Assembly (NCBI GenBank): GCA_030610855.1
Contig: JAUWQY010000008.1
Span: 1 to 62,601 of the forward strand
Length of the DNA stretch: 62,601 nt
Origin: Dehalococcoidia bacterium
GTDB taxonomy: Bacteria > Chloroflexota > Dehalococcoidia > GIF9 > AB-539-J10
Reading direction: 5' to 3'
The stretch's first letter is position 1; each line of letters starts with the position of its first letter. Both the position numbers and the translations under genes were made by a program. This document shows positions 24,333 to 33,233 of the stretch, one piece after another. The notes beneath the pieces were generated by a model. The model had not been told where the DNA came from. It worked only from the letters and a program-made list of their open reading frames with translations, and searched no databases.

Positions 24333-25364
24333 TTGTCCGATGTGTTGAGAAAGACTGAACTAGGAGTGCAGAGAAGCAAGGAAACGTGGTTCGGTAAGAT
24401 AGCTAACATCTTCAACCGGGATTCTTTCGGGGATGAGGTATGGGAGGAATTGGAGGAACTGCTTATCTCGGCTGACGTCGGCGTAGAGACTACGAGCAAG
24501 CTACTGAGCGAAGTCAAACAGCGGGTGAAAACGGACAGGCTTTCAGAGGCCCATCAGGTACGGGAAGCTTTGAAAGAAGAGATGATAAGTTTGCTGAACG
24601 TGTGTTCACGAAGACCCTTCACTTCCCTCAGGGCAACATCCAGTAGTTCTGAATCCGCGACTCCTCGTCACTCTGGGTCCGTCGCTTCCTGTCATTCTGA
24701 GCGAAGCGAAGAATCTGATAGTGCACAGGACAGGCTGCGTGAAGGAGAGCAATCTCCTCAGGTCATCCTTGTGGTCGGCGTGAATGGCTCAGGCAAGACG
24801 ACCAGCATTGCCAAGCTGGCCTACAGTTTCACCTCGCAGCAAAAGCGAGTTATCCTGGCGGCAGGGGATACTTTCAGAGCAGCAGCTATTGATCAACTCA
24901 AGCACTGGGGAGAGAAAGCAGGTGCTGAAGTCATCGCCCACCAGTCCGGTGGCGACCCAGGAGCAGTTGCCTATGATGCCGTTCAGGCCGGGTTCAACCG
25001 CCGTGCCCAAGTGGTGATCATCGATACCGCTGGTCGCCTTCATACCAGGTATAATCTCATGGAAGAACTCAAGAAGGTAAAGAGAGTGGTAGCCAAGCAG
25101 GATCCTTCTGCTCCTCATCAAGTTCTGCTGGTAATGGATGCTACTACGGGGCAGAATGGACTGGCCCAGGCCAAACACTTCAGCGAAGCCGTGGACGTTA
25201 CCAGTATTTTCCTGGCCAAGCTGGACGGCACAGCCAGAGGTGGTATAATATTCGCCATCTGCCACGAGTTGAACATACCGATTCACTATATTGGCACTGG
25301 TGAGAAACTGCAGGATATGGCTCCTTTTGATGCCGAAGTCTTTGTTAATGCCATTTTTTCTTGA
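24333..25364 (+). CDS. ftsY: Signal recognition particle receptor FtsY
   Basis: SRP GTPase that docks ribosome-SRP complexes at the membrane. N domain: WFGKIANIF, WEELEELLISADVGVETT. G domain: GVNGSGKTTSIAKLA (P-loop), AAGDTFRAAAIDQLKHW, QSGGDPGAVAYDAVQA, VVIIDTAGRLHTRYNLMEELKKV, DATTGQNGLAQAKHF, LAKLDGTARGG. Start is uncertain: TTG 24333 has GGAGG 4 nt upstream; GTG 24342 is an alternative. The N-G linker holds about 50 extra residues (24601-24755) including CHSERSEES, the translation of a palindromic repeat. The frame is intact, so the gene is probably functional. Lgt follows 18 nt downstream. Confidence 0.93.
   Translation: MSDVLRKTELGVQRSKETWFGKIANIFNRDSFGDEVWEELEELLISADVGVETTSKLLSEVKQRVKTDRLSEAHQVREALKEEMISLLNVCSRRPFTSLRATSSSSESATPRHSGSVASCHSERSEESDSAQDRLREGEQSPQVILVVGVNGSGKTTSIAKLAYSFTSQQKRVILAAGDTFRAAAIDQLKHWGEKAGAEVIAHQSGGDPGAVAYDAVQAGFNRRAQVVIIDTAGRLHTRYNLMEELKKVKRVVAKQDPSAPHQVLLVMDATTGQNGLAQAKHFSEAVDVTSIFLAKLDGTARGGIIFAICHELNIPIHYIGTGEKLQDMAPFDAEVFVNAIFS
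24601..24755. repeat. REP-derived insertion inside ftsY
   Basis: Bases 24690-24716 read tgtcattctgagcgaagcga and onward, the signature of a widespread palindromic repeat whose translation is CHSERSEES. It lies in frame between the N and G domains of FtsY, in a Ser-rich linker unlike the rest of the protein. Related units are at 613-680, 34130-34185 and, in another gene, 28590-28635. Confidence 0.75.
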
Positions 25365-25382
25365 ACCGAAAGGAGAAGATAA

Positions 25383-26201
25383 GTGCTCACTGTCAGCATA
25401 GACCCCATTGCTTTCACCATTGGCTCCCTGACAATGAAGTGGTACGGCATCACGACGGCTGCAGCGGTCATCTTGATGATAATCATCGTCCCCAGGGAAG
25501 CGAGAAGACTGGGCATCACGCGCGATCTCTACAGCCTCTTCCTCTGGTGTATCGTTGGTGGCTTCATAGGAGGTCGGCTAACATATGTAATCGGTGAATG
25601 GCAGTACTACTTAGCAAACCCTCGAAGCATACTCGGCTTTGCCGGCCTTGCTCAGAACGGGATGGTTGTCGGTGTCGTTGCGGCAGCGTTGATCTATATG
25701 GCGGTAACCAGAATGCGCTTCTCCACGTTGCTCCGTACAGGCAATGCCATTGCCATCGCGACACCTCTAGGCCTGGCAATAGGAAGGATAGGCTGCACCT
25801 TAAACGGCTGCTGTTTTGGCAAGCCAAGCCCATTTCACTCTTTCCCCTGGGCTGTGATATACACTCCCCGTGCTAGCATTTCTGCCGAGTACTGGGGAGT
25901 GCCGCTCTACCCCACCCAGATTTATCACATCTTATGGAATCTGGTAACATTCGCCATTGTGTGGCGATTTCGGGGACGATTCAGACGGCCGGGCTCTCTT
26001 CTATTCTTCTACTTCTGCCTCTATGCCGCTGGGGATCTCGGCATAAGGTTTCTCCGTGTTGGCGAATTGGTCGTCCCGGGGCTTCAACAGGCACAGGTCA
26101 TAAATCTAGCTATACTCGCGGTATTCTTGCCCTGGCTCATTGTCATACTGCGCAGGTCTCAGCCTTCCTCTCAACCTGACCCGGAGGGGGAGAATGTCTG
26201 A
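25383..26201 (+). CDS. lgt: Prolipoprotein diacylglyceryl transferase
   Basis: Membrane enzyme that transfers diacylglycerol to the lipobox cysteine of lipoproteins. 272 residues with about seven membrane segments. It has IGSLTMKWYG near the start, GGFIGGRLTYVI, and the signature region LGLAIGRIGCTLNGCCFGKP, where the usual GRIGNFxNGE is GRIGCTLNGCC, a variant I associate with Chloroflexota and other deep lineages. C-terminal: GVPLYPTQIYHILWN. GTG start 25383 with AGGAGA 6 nt upstream. Confidence 0.92.
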   Translation: MLTVSIDPIAFTIGSLTMKWYGITTAAAVILMIIIVPREARRLGITRDLYSLFLWCIVGGFIGGRLTYVIGEWQYYLANPRSILGFAGLAQNGMVVGVVAAALIYMAVTRMRFSTLLRTGNAIAIATPLGLAIGRIGCTLNGCCFGKPSPFHSFPWAVIYTPRASISAEYWGVPLYPTQIYHILWNLVTFAIVWRFRGRFRRPGSLLFFYFCLYAAGDLGIRFLRVGELVVPGLQQAQVINLAILAVFLPWLIVILRRSQPSSQPDPEGENV

Positions 26202-26308
26202 GACCCTCTGCAACTGCTAAGAGCCTTGCCTAAACGAATGTAGACTCTCTCGCAGCTCGCCATAGCTGGCTGCCCGATAGGAGTCAGCCATTGAGTCTAC
26301 TGATATGT

Positions 26309-27985
26309 CTAGCTTGGAGCAAGGTCACGAAGGTTAAGACCCAACACCTCTTCCCCGTTCCACCGGCTCTTTTCCAGGTTGTAAACAATATCTATGTAAG
26401 GCGGAACTTCGCTCGCTTTTCTCTGCGACGCAAAGTCTACAGCTCGCCAGGTTACCTTGCCTTGTTTGAGCTTCAGCCTCAGCCAATCGCCCTGTTTGCC
26501 GAAGTTGCGGCACTCGGTGACCTCGACGTGCCGGGTGAGAAAGGTCGGCTGCGGGTTGCCTCGACCAAAAGGGCTCAGCTTCTGCATAAGGCCAAAGGTC
26601 TCTCCCGCAAGTGCGGATAAGGGAAGCTCAGCATCTACTGCCAGTTCGGGGCGAAGGTCGAGATGACCCAGTCGATCCGTAGCCAGGCTCATAAGCCTCT
26701 CCTCCAGTTGCGCCAGATTCTGACGAGGCACGGTGAAGCCGGCGGCCCTAGCATGACCACCAAAGCTGGTAAGCAGGTCACGGCACTTCTCCAAAGCCGA
26801 CACGACGTCGAACTCGGCTATACTGCGACAGCTACCTTTGCATAGCTCCGTACCCGAGTTGACGATAATAACCGGCTTGTAGAACTCATCCACCAGTCTG
26901 CCAGCAACAGGCCCGATGACGCCGACGGAGTAGCTTTCGTCGTCCTCCATCAGCAACGGCAAGTGTAGCTTGGCTTCCAGTTTCTCTCTCGCGTGGCCCA
27001 ATACCTGGTTGCTCAGTCTTTGCCGCTCCGCATTCCTGTCCTCCAATTCCAGAGCCAGGAGACGAGCTTCCTCCGACGACCGCGTGACCAGTAGCCGGTA
27101 GCTGGTGGAGGCATTGTTCATCCTGCCGGCAGCGTTGAGGCGAGGACCCAGTGTCCAGGAGATATCTTCACTATCAACTCCGCCCTCCTTCAATCCGGCT
27201 ATTCTCAGCATTTCCTGAATTCCCAGGCGGGAGCTGCGGTTAAGCTCTCTCAGCCCTTCCTTCACAAGATAACGGTTCTCGCCAACCATGGGAGACAGAT
27301 CGGTAACAGTGGCCAAAGCTACTAAGTCCAGTAATCCGGCCAGCCATTTCTCTCTGCTATCTTTGTGAAAAACGGCCTGCAGAAGCTTAAAGGCAACGCC
27401 GGCACCTGCCAAATCAGGATAGGGATACAGGGAGTCCCTTCTCTTCGGGTCAACTACAGCTGTGGCTCGGGGCAGGCTCTGTGAAGGGATGTGGTGGTCG
27501 GTGATAATCATATCCATCCCCAGTTCTTGAGCCCGCTTCACCTCTCTGAGATCAGTTACGCCGCAATCTACAGTGATGATCAGATCTGCCCCCTGTTCAT
27601 GGAGCTTCTCTATAGCTGCCATATTCAATCCATGGCCTTCGCTGAAGCGGTCAGGAATGTAGATAGCTGCATCGACACCAAGCTTCGACAGTCCCTCGGC
27701 AAGAATGACTACAGCTGTGACACCATCAACGTCGAAGTCACCGTAGATGGCGACTTTTTCCCGTGAAAGCACAGCCTCATAGACTCTGCTCACAGCTTGT
27801 GATATATCCGGGAGCAGGAAGGGATTACCTTCGAGTCTGTGGTCAGCAGCCAGGAAAGGCTCAATCTCCTCCAGCTTAACACCCCGATTGTAGAGGAGTT
27901 GAGCCAACAGACGAGGCAGCGCAGAGCCATTCAGGTATTCATCCGGCGCCGAAGGCAGGATTCTCCATTGAGCTCGTTGATTCAA
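26309..27985 (-). CDS. recJ: Single-stranded-DNA-specific exonuclease RecJ
   Basis: 5'-3' ssDNA exonuclease of the DHH phosphoesterase family. 558 residues. Motifs: IYGDFDVDGVTAVVIL (motif I), LIITVDCGVTD, MIITDHHIPSQSLP (DHH), AGAGVAFKLLQAVF, LGPRLNAAGRMNNA, and the DHHA1 box SFGGHARAAGFTVP, then an OB-like C-terminal domain. The start appears to be TTG 27985; no ATG lies near the conserved N-terminus. Divergent from mtaB. Confidence 0.94.
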   Translation of the reverse strand: MNQRAQWRILPSAPDEYLNGSALPRLLAQLLYNRGVKLEEIEPFLAADHRLEGNPFLLPDISQAVSRVYEAVLSREKVAIYGDFDVDGVTAVVILAEGLSKLGVDAAIYIPDRFSEGHGLNMAAIEKLHEQGADLIITVDCGVTDLREVKRAQELGMDMIITDHHIPSQSLPRATAVVDPKRRDSLYPYPDLAGAGVAFKLLQAVFHKDSREKWLAGLLDLVALATVTDLSPMVGENRYLVKEGLRELNRSSRLGIQEMLRIAGLKEGGVDSEDISWTLGPRLNAAGRMNNASTSYRLLVTRSSEEARLLALELEDRNAERQRLSNQVLGHAREKLEAKLHLPLLMEDDESYSVGVIGPVAGRLVDEFYKPVIIVNSGTELCKGSCRSIAEFDVVSALEKCRDLLTSFGGHARAAGFTVPRQNLAQLEERLMSLATDRLGHLDLRPELAVDAELPLSALAGETFGLMQKLSPFGRGNPQPTFLTRHVEVTECRNFGKQGDWLRLKLKQGKVTWRAVDFASQRKASEVPPYIDIVYNLEKSRWNGEEVLGLNLRDLAPS

Positions 27986-28094
27986 CTATGCACCTAGACC
28001 TAATGCCCTTGATCGGAATCGTCAACTATATCACAGAATGACGTCCAGCAAAATGTGCCCTTGCCAGCGAAGAGCCGTAACATTCTTTTCTCGA

Positions 28095-28142
28095 GATTGC
28101 CACGTCGCCCCGATCCATCGAGGCTCCTGGCAATAACAGGTG
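28095..28142. repeat. Remnant of a REP/MITE element upstream of mtaB
   Basis: The stretch tctcgagattgccacgtcgc followed by ggctcctggcaataac matches the reverse complement of the element at 59611-59708 with several changes. It sits in the 230-bp recJ-mtaB divergent gap. Confidence 0.5.
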
Positions 28143-28181
28143 AGGCTGCTTAGTCACAAGAACCGTAAACCAGGTGATGAT

Positions 28182-28211
28182 TTGACCGTTCGGTCGCGCA
28201 GTAAATATAAT
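28182..28211 (+). promoter_or_regulatory. Promoter of mtaB, leaderless
   Basis: TTGACC (28182-28187), 18-nt spacer, TATAAT (28206-28211). The ATG is 8 nt after the -10, so the transcript should begin at the start codon. Confidence 0.65.
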
Positions 28212-28219
28212 TCATAGCA

Positions 28220-29518
28220 ATGAGGGTGGCTTTCTACACATTAGGGTGCAAGCTCAATCAGGCCGAGACAGAATCCCTGGCCAACCATTTTAGAAGAGCC
28301 GGATTTCAGCTTGTTTCACCTGGTGACGGGGCAGATATTTACGTTGTCAATACCTGCACGGTCACCCATATAGCCGACCGCAAGTCCCGCCACCGGCTCA
28401 GGTGGGCCAGGCAACGAAACCCCCACGCCTTGATTATCGCCACTGGCTGCTATGTCCAGAGAAATCGCCAGGAACTAGCTCGGCTTGCTGACCTCGTGGT
28501 CGACAACGAAGGAAAACAGCACCTGCTTGAGATTGTAGAAGGCTTGCCACCGCCGGCACTCGCTTACGTCCTTGGGGGAAATTCTCCCGGTCATTGCGAG
28601 CTCAGGTTGCATCGGGGCGAAGCAATCTCGCCCGTCGCTACCACCTTCAGGGCTCGCAGCCTGGTGAAGATCCAGAACGGCTGTCATAGCTCCTGTGCAT
28701 ATTGCATCGTCCCCAAGGTAAGGCCTTATGAACGCTCCTTGCCCGCTTCCCCGATAATGAACGAAGTTCAGCAAAAGGCAGCCCTGGGCTACAAAGAAGT
28801 GGTCCTCACCGGAACAAAGGTCGGCAGCTATAGAGACAATGGTGCCGACCTCGGGGATTTGGTGCAGGGTATTCTTCGCCATACAGCCATCCGGAGGTTA
28901 CGTCTCTCTTCTCTACAGCCCTGCGAAGTATCTGCCGGATTTCTCGCCCTGTGGCAAGATGAAAGGCTTTGTCAACATTTCCACCTGGCGCTGCAAAGCG
29001 GGAGCGAGGCCGTCCTGCAGAGGATGAGGAGGGGCTACTCTTTGGACCAATACCAGAGAGCAGTAGATATGATCACAAAGACGATACCTGAGGCATCAAT
29101 CACCACAGATATCATGGTTGGTTTCCCCGGCGAAAGTGATGAGGAGTTTGAACAGAGCTATTCGTTTTGCCGGCAGGCTGGCTTTGCCAATATCCATGTC
29201 TTCCCCTTCTCGCCCCGCCCTGAGACGGCGGCGGCCAGTATGCCCGGGCAGATAAAAGACAAGGTCAAGGCAGAGCGTAGCCGGAGCATGCGTGACCTGT
29301 CTCGAAGCTGCCGGCGCCGCTTTTGCGAGCGGTTTTTGGGACAGACCGTGCCGGTCTTATGGGAACAGGAAGCCAGCCCTGCGAGTGGGATATTCTCAGG
29401 GCTGACCGGCAACTACATCAGGGTATTCGCCAGCAACGAGAGCTCGCTGAGCAATGAGATAACCCGTGTCAAACTGGTACGATCTCACAACCAGGGAATA
29501 TGGGGGGAGGTGGTGTGA
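28220..29518 (+). CDS. mtaB: tRNA t6A37 methylthiotransferase MtaB
   Basis: Radical SAM enzyme that methylthiolates t6A37 of tRNA. 432 residues: UPF0004 N-terminal domain (FYTLGCKLNQAETESL, YVVNTCTVT, ATGCYVQ), radical SAM cluster CHSSCAYCIVP, LTGTKVGSYRDNGADL, RLRLSSLQPCEV, FHLALQSGSEAVLQRMRRGY, DIMVGFPGESDEEF, and a C-terminal TRAM-like domain. TLGCKLNQAE is the MtaB version rather than MiaB. Just before the radical SAM domain the peptide GHCELRLHRGEAIS (28590-28635) is the translation of a captured palindromic repeat. It has a leaderless promoter and no ribosome-binding site. Confidence 0.92.
   Translation: MRVAFYTLGCKLNQAETESLANHFRRAGFQLVSPGDGADIYVVNTCTVTHIADRKSRHRLRWARQRNPHALIIATGCYVQRNRQELARLADLVVDNEGKQHLLEIVEGLPPPALAYVLGGNSPGHCELRLHRGEAISPVATTFRARSLVKIQNGCHSSCAYCIVPKVRPYERSLPASPIMNEVQQKAALGYKEVVLTGTKVGSYRDNGADLGDLVQGILRHTAIRRLRLSSLQPCEVSAGFLALWQDERLCQHFHLALQSGSEAVLQRMRRGYSLDQYQRAVDMITKTIPEASITTDIMVGFPGESDEEFEQSYSFCRQAGFANIHVFPFSPRPETAAASMPGQIKDKVKAERSRSMRDLSRSCRRRFCERFLGQTVPVLWEQEASPASGIFSGLTGNYIRVFASNESSLSNEITRVKLVRSHNQGIWGEVV
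28590..28635. repeat. REP-derived insertion inside mtaB
   Basis: gtcattgcgagctc ... ggggcgaagcaatctcg is the palindromic repeat family seen at 53068 and 59611. It lies in frame between the UPF0004 and radical SAM domains. Confidence 0.7.
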
Positions 29519-29725
29519 TTATCAGCACGCCGATAGGCTTCACCTTTAGCCAACCGCCAAGGAAGGCCGACACGTTCCCGCTGACCCGCACAAGACCCAT
29601 CGACCTCAAAGCGAGAAGGCCACGATCAGGGCGAACTCCTCGCTCTCTCTGACTCTCCCGCGGGGGGATCCACGATAATGATCATGCACGGAGTTAGCCG
29701 CCACAATCAACAGGGAGTCTGAAGC

Positions 29726-30409
29726 CTATCTTCGCAGAGCCTTCTTGCCGACGACTTCCTGTTCAAGATGCCATTTCTGGATGGTCTCAACTACTTCCTC
29801 AGGAGTCTCGCAGACTGTAACCAAATCGAAATCGCCCTCGGAGATAAACCCTTTGGCCAAAACAGGAGTCCGTAACCAGTCCAGAAATCCTTTCCAGAAT
29901 TCGCCACCGTATAATATCACGGGGAAGGGCCTAATCTTGAAGGTTTGTATCAAGGTCAGTACCTCGCTCAGTTCATCCAGCGTGCCCAAGCCGCCAGGCA
30001 TGATAACAAAGGCGGCAGCGTATTTGACAAGCATGACCTTGCGAGTAAAGAAATGGTCAAACGTCATCGACTTTGTGGCGTAGACGTTAGCGACCTGTTC
30101 TTCAGGCAGTAGTATGTTCAGGCCGATCGATGTAACCCCGGCTCTGCGCGCACCTTTGTTGGCTGCTTCCATGACACCCGGACCACCACCGGTTACGATT
30201 GAGAAACCGACCTGTCCCAGCCGATAGGCGATTTCCTCCGTCTGCGCATAAAGCTCATCGTCTGCCCTCAGTCTGGCTGAGCCGTATATGGTTACCGCTG
30301 GCTCTATACCTGATAGTTTGTCGAATCCTTTCACGAACTCGCCTATTATGCGAAAAATGCGCCAGGATTCTCCTTTTGCCAGCTCATTTATCTCGTATTC
30401 GTATGCCAA
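29726..30409 (-). CDS. LOG family protein (TIGR00730 type)
   Basis: 227 residues. It shows VTIYGSARLRADD, SIVTGGGPGVMEAANKGARRAG and the signature VIMPGGLGTLDELSEVLTLIQT (PGGxGTxxE), the active-site loop of LOG-type nucleoside 5'-monophosphate phosphoribohydrolases. Activity on cytokinin riboside phosphates is known for relatives; here it could act on purine nucleotides generally. It uses a TTG start at 30409 with GGAGG 4 nt upstream. It differs from the shorter LOG-like protein at 17351. Confidence 0.85.
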   Translation of the reverse strand: MAYEYEINELAKGESWRIFRIIGEFVKGFDKLSGIEPAVTIYGSARLRADDELYAQTEEIAYRLGQVGFSIVTGGGPGVMEAANKGARRAGVTSIGLNILLPEEQVANVYATKSMTFDHFFTRKVMLVKYAAAFVIMPGGLGTLDELSEVLTLIQTFKIRPFPVILYGGEFWKGFLDWLRTPVLAKGFISEGDFDLVTVCETPEEVVETIQKWHLEQEVVGKKALRR

Positions 30410-30662
30410 TTCTCCTCCCTTCAGAAGGCATGCCGGACCTCAATAATACCGGACAACTCCTTCCGGCAAAATAATATACTTTGCGCATGAACTCTGCAAG
30501 CATTTGTCCTCGTCCAGTACCTTACTGATACATCAACTCCATTCTTCTGTTTTGCAGGTAGCCCTCAAGACACTCATAAGCGCGATCCATGTTGCCTGAG
30601 ATGCCTCGTTCCTACTGCATCATCTGCTTTACCTGAGGCTGGCAACAGAGATAATCTGCTCT

Positions 30663-30691
30663 TTTGGTGTTACCGATGACTTCGGTATAAT
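30663..30691 (+). promoter_or_regulatory. Promoter of the DUF1538 remnant, leaderless
   Basis: TTTGGT (30663-30668), 17-nt spacer, TATAAT (30686-30691), then only 6 nt to ATG 30698. The promoter looks intact although the gene is broken. Confidence 0.5.
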
Positions 30692-30697
30692 ATAGCT

Positions 30698-31260
30698 ATG
30701 CGAAACAGAATCAAAGCAAGGGCGCTGGAAGTTATGGCGGCGATTTTGCTCCTGGTTCTGGCAGTAGTCATACTCCAGTTTGCCGTTATCCGGATGCCTA
30801 CTCACCTCTTTCTCCAGTTCATCATAGGGGCAGCAATGGTAATCGGTGGTATGACTCTTTTCCTGCTCGGCGTTGAAATCGGAATCCTACCGATGGGCAA
30901 AGCTCTCGGTGCCGAACTCCCCAAACGTAAGTCGCTGTTCCTGGTTACGGGCACAGCTTTTCTCATCGGCTTTGCCGCGACAGTCGCCAAACCCGATGTC
31001 ATCGTCCTTACCAGGCAGGTTGACGAGGTCTCCCGGGGGCTATTGCCGAGAGTGTTCTGATCTACGTCATCGCTATCGGCATCGGTTTCTTCGTTGTCAC
31101 GTCGATGCTCCGCATTTTACTCAATGTTCCTATCGCGTATCTGCTGGCAGCCGGCTACATTATCATCATTATCCTTGCTTTCTTCACCCCGGCTCGATTT
31201 GTCCCGGTCGCCTTTGACTCAGGCCGAACGGAATCGGTCATACTTTCTTGGGCGTCATAA
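30698..31260 (+). pseudogene. DUF1538 membrane protein, frameshifted and truncated
   Basis: The first frame (30698-31060) reads GAAMVIGGMTLFLLGVEIGILPMGKALG and TGTAFLIGFAATVAKPDVIVLTRQVDEVS, diagnostic of DUF1538 transport-like proteins. It breaks in a run of G at 31034-31039 (one G short). The next frame continues AIAESVLIYVIAIGIGFFVV, then FFTPARFVPVAFDSG, where the second half should begin with DSGGVTTGP. Homology ends about 31223 and a stop follows at 31258-31260. So only about a third to a half of the gene is left. Confidence 0.75.
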
Positions 31261-31466
31261 GGGCTTCGCTGCTCCCATCGCTACCGGAATGCTGCCTGCA
31301 TCCAGATACTCCAGCACCCGGCGGACATTGATGTTGGTCATCTCTGCAGGAGCATTCCCCGCCACCGTGGTGATGCCCGGAACCCGCACCTCAGGGGACT
31401 GCAGGGCAAGGATCAAAGCCAGGGCATCGTCAATGCCGGGTCCATATCCCAAACGACTTTTCGCAT
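31255..31466 (-). pseudogene. Inosine-uridine nucleoside hydrolase, N-terminal fragment
   Basis: From ATG 31466 the frame reads MRKVVWDMDP, then one base is missing (CCCGG for CCCGGG) and the neighbouring frame continues PGIDDALALILALQSP, VPGITTVAGNAPAEMTNINV and IPVAMGAAKPL, stopping at 31255. This is the N-terminal quarter of the IU-nucleoside hydrolase family (DxDPGxDDALA calcium site). The rest of the gene is absent; its end abuts the DUF1538 remnant, with the two stops within 6 bp of each other. Confidence 0.8.
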
Positions 31467-31551
31467 CGAATTCTAGAAGATACACTATCACGAATACCAA
31501 AGGTGAACAATCGCACAGCAAGGATGTCTCTGGTCCTGAAAGGGCGTACTG

Positions 31552-32985
31552 TCAGGCTGAAACTGGCGGCCGCTTATCTGCCCACGGCCGGGCAGCCTCG
31601 AGTTGCGCTGCGAGGCGAAACAGCGTAGCCTCGTCGCCGAACCGCCCAGCGAAATGCGAGCCTATCGGCAGCTTCTCAGAGTTCCAGTACAGGGGCACCG
31701 ACATTGCCGGCTGGCCTGTGATATTGCACAGCGGGGTAAAAGGTATGAACTCAGCAGCACGGAAGAGAGCCTGCCAGGGGTTATCCGTCGGAGCAGTGAA
31801 GCTTCCTAGCGGGAGAGGGGGCTGAGCAAGCGTCGGTGTCAGCAGTACGTCGAAATCCAGGCAGAAGCGGGCGACTTGACGGGACAGGCGTTGCAGTGTT
31901 GTCACGGCGATGAGATAGGCAGACGAGCTCTGCTGACGGGCTCTTTCCGCAAGGGCCCATGTCAGGGGTTCGAACTGCTCCGGGGTTGGTGCCCGTCCTG
32001 TCGCAAGTGTCATACCATCTATTGACCAGGCGGCCAGGGCGGACCAGACGGAGGTAAAGGACTGCATCACCAGTTGACCGGGCAAGTCCATTTTGACCTC
32101 GACAACATCATGGCCAAGTTCGGCACAGAGCTTTGCTGCATCGAACACCGCACTCACACAGTCAGGATGTATCTTCACTTCCGTGATGGGCTGGGCAGTG
32201 AAGCCGATGCGTAGTCGCCCCGGGTCGGCACCCACCTCATGGATGAACGGCCGCTCGGGCGGAGGTGCCCAGTACGGATCGCCGACATCAGGTCCTGCCG
32301 TAGCGTCCAGCAAAGCGGCGCTGTCGCGCACAGTTCGAGTGATGGCGTGCTCGGCAATCAGCCCGCTGCCCATGTCGCCGAAGTCGGGGCCGAGAGGATT
32401 ACGCGCCCGCGTGGGCTTGAGGCCGAACAGGCCGCAGCAGGAGGCAGGAATCCGAATCGATCCTCCCCCGTCGTTGCCGTGCGCCATGGGCACCAATCCG
32501 GCAGCCACTGCCACCGCCGACCCCCCGCTAGACCCGCCCGGCGTGCGGTTCCTATCCCACGGGTTGTGAGCAGGGCCGTGCAGCCGCGACTCGGTGGTAG
32601 GGAGAATACCAAACTCGGGCAAGTTCGTCTTGCCCAGGATGATCAGCCCGGCTCGCTTGTATCTGACAACGAGTTCAGAGTCGTGGTTGGGCAGGTAATC
32701 CGAAAGAGCAGCAGACCCACACGTCATGCGTACCCCGGAGTAGCCGGCGATCAGGTCCTTGAGCAAGAACGGCACACCGGTGAACGGCCCCTCAGGCAGC
32801 GTCCCGATCGCCACAGTGCGCGCCTGTTCATACATGGTGGTGACCACCGCGTTGAGCGCGGGATTGAGGCGTTCGATGCGGTTGATAGCTGCCTCTACCA
32901 GCTCGATCGGCTTGAGTTCCTTGCGCCGCACGAGGTCGGCCTGGGCAGTAGCATCAAGCCATGTGATTTCGTCGAGATGTGCCAT
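31552..32985 (-). CDS. Amidase (amidase signature family)
   Basis: 477 residues. Catalytic lysine in [12 protein letters not shown], signature [19 protein letters not shown], and the cis-serine/nucleophile region [26 protein letters not shown]: the complete Ser-cisSer-Lys triad is present. The substrate is not predictable; it is not GatA by context, since no gatB or gatC is near. ATG 32985 has AGGAGG 8 nt upstream. Divergent from the CODH/ACS operon, with a 248-bp shared control region. Confidence 0.9.
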   Translation of the reverse strand: MAHLDEITWLDATAQADLVRRKELKPIELVEAAINRIERLNPALNAVVTTMYEQARTVAIGTLPEGPFTGVPFLLKDLIAGYSGVRMTCGSAALSDYLPNHDSELVVRYKRAGLIILGKTNLPEFGILPTTESRLHGPAHNPWDRNRTPGGSSGGSAVAVAAGLVPMAHGNDGGGSIRIPASCCGLFGLKPTRARNPLGPDFGDMGSGLIAEHAITRTVRDSAALLDATAGPDVGDPYWAPPPERPFIHEVGADPGRLRIGFTAQPITEVKIHPDCVSAVFDAAKLCAELGHDVVEVKMDLPGQLVMQSFTSVWSALAAWSIDGMTLATGRAPTPEQFEPLTWALAERARQQSSSAYLIAVTTLQRLSRQVARFCLDFDVLLTPTLAQPPLPLGSFTAPTDNPWQALFRAAEFIPFTPLCNITGQPAMSVPLYWNSEKLPIGSHFAGRFGDEATLFRLAAQLEAARPWADKRPPVSA

Positions 32986-33156
32986 CGTCGTCACCTCCTG
33001 CAGGAGAACAGACCATTTGATTTCGTTTCACAGCTAACTCTTTGTAACCCCCACAGAGCATATGTTCTCGGCAGTGTGCCGATCCAGTTGCTGCCGGAAA
33101 CGCTGACCAACATGCAATGCTACAACCAGCCGTCGCTTTCAGTCAAGGCCTTTGAT

Positions 33157-33185
33157 TTGACAAATGGCCTCTCCGCTGCTATATT
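33157..33185 (+). promoter_or_regulatory. Near-consensus promoter of the acs/cdh operon
   Basis: TTGACA (33157-33162), exactly 17 nt, TATATT (33180-33185), with TGC directly before the -10 (TGCTATATT). It is one of the best sigma-70-type promoters in the window. The transcript would start near 33192 and carry GGAGGTG 6 nt before the acsE ATG. Confidence 0.75.
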
Positions 33186-33233
33186 GCATTGGTTTTTGCG
33201 CACTGTTGAATCAGCAAGTCGGAGGTGCTCCAT

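Noticed and set aside
33001-33156. Cobalamin or folate riboswitch upstream of acsE
   Set aside because: No B12-box or other known aptamer sequence is visible, and the strong promoter at 33157 would leave only a 40-nt leader.
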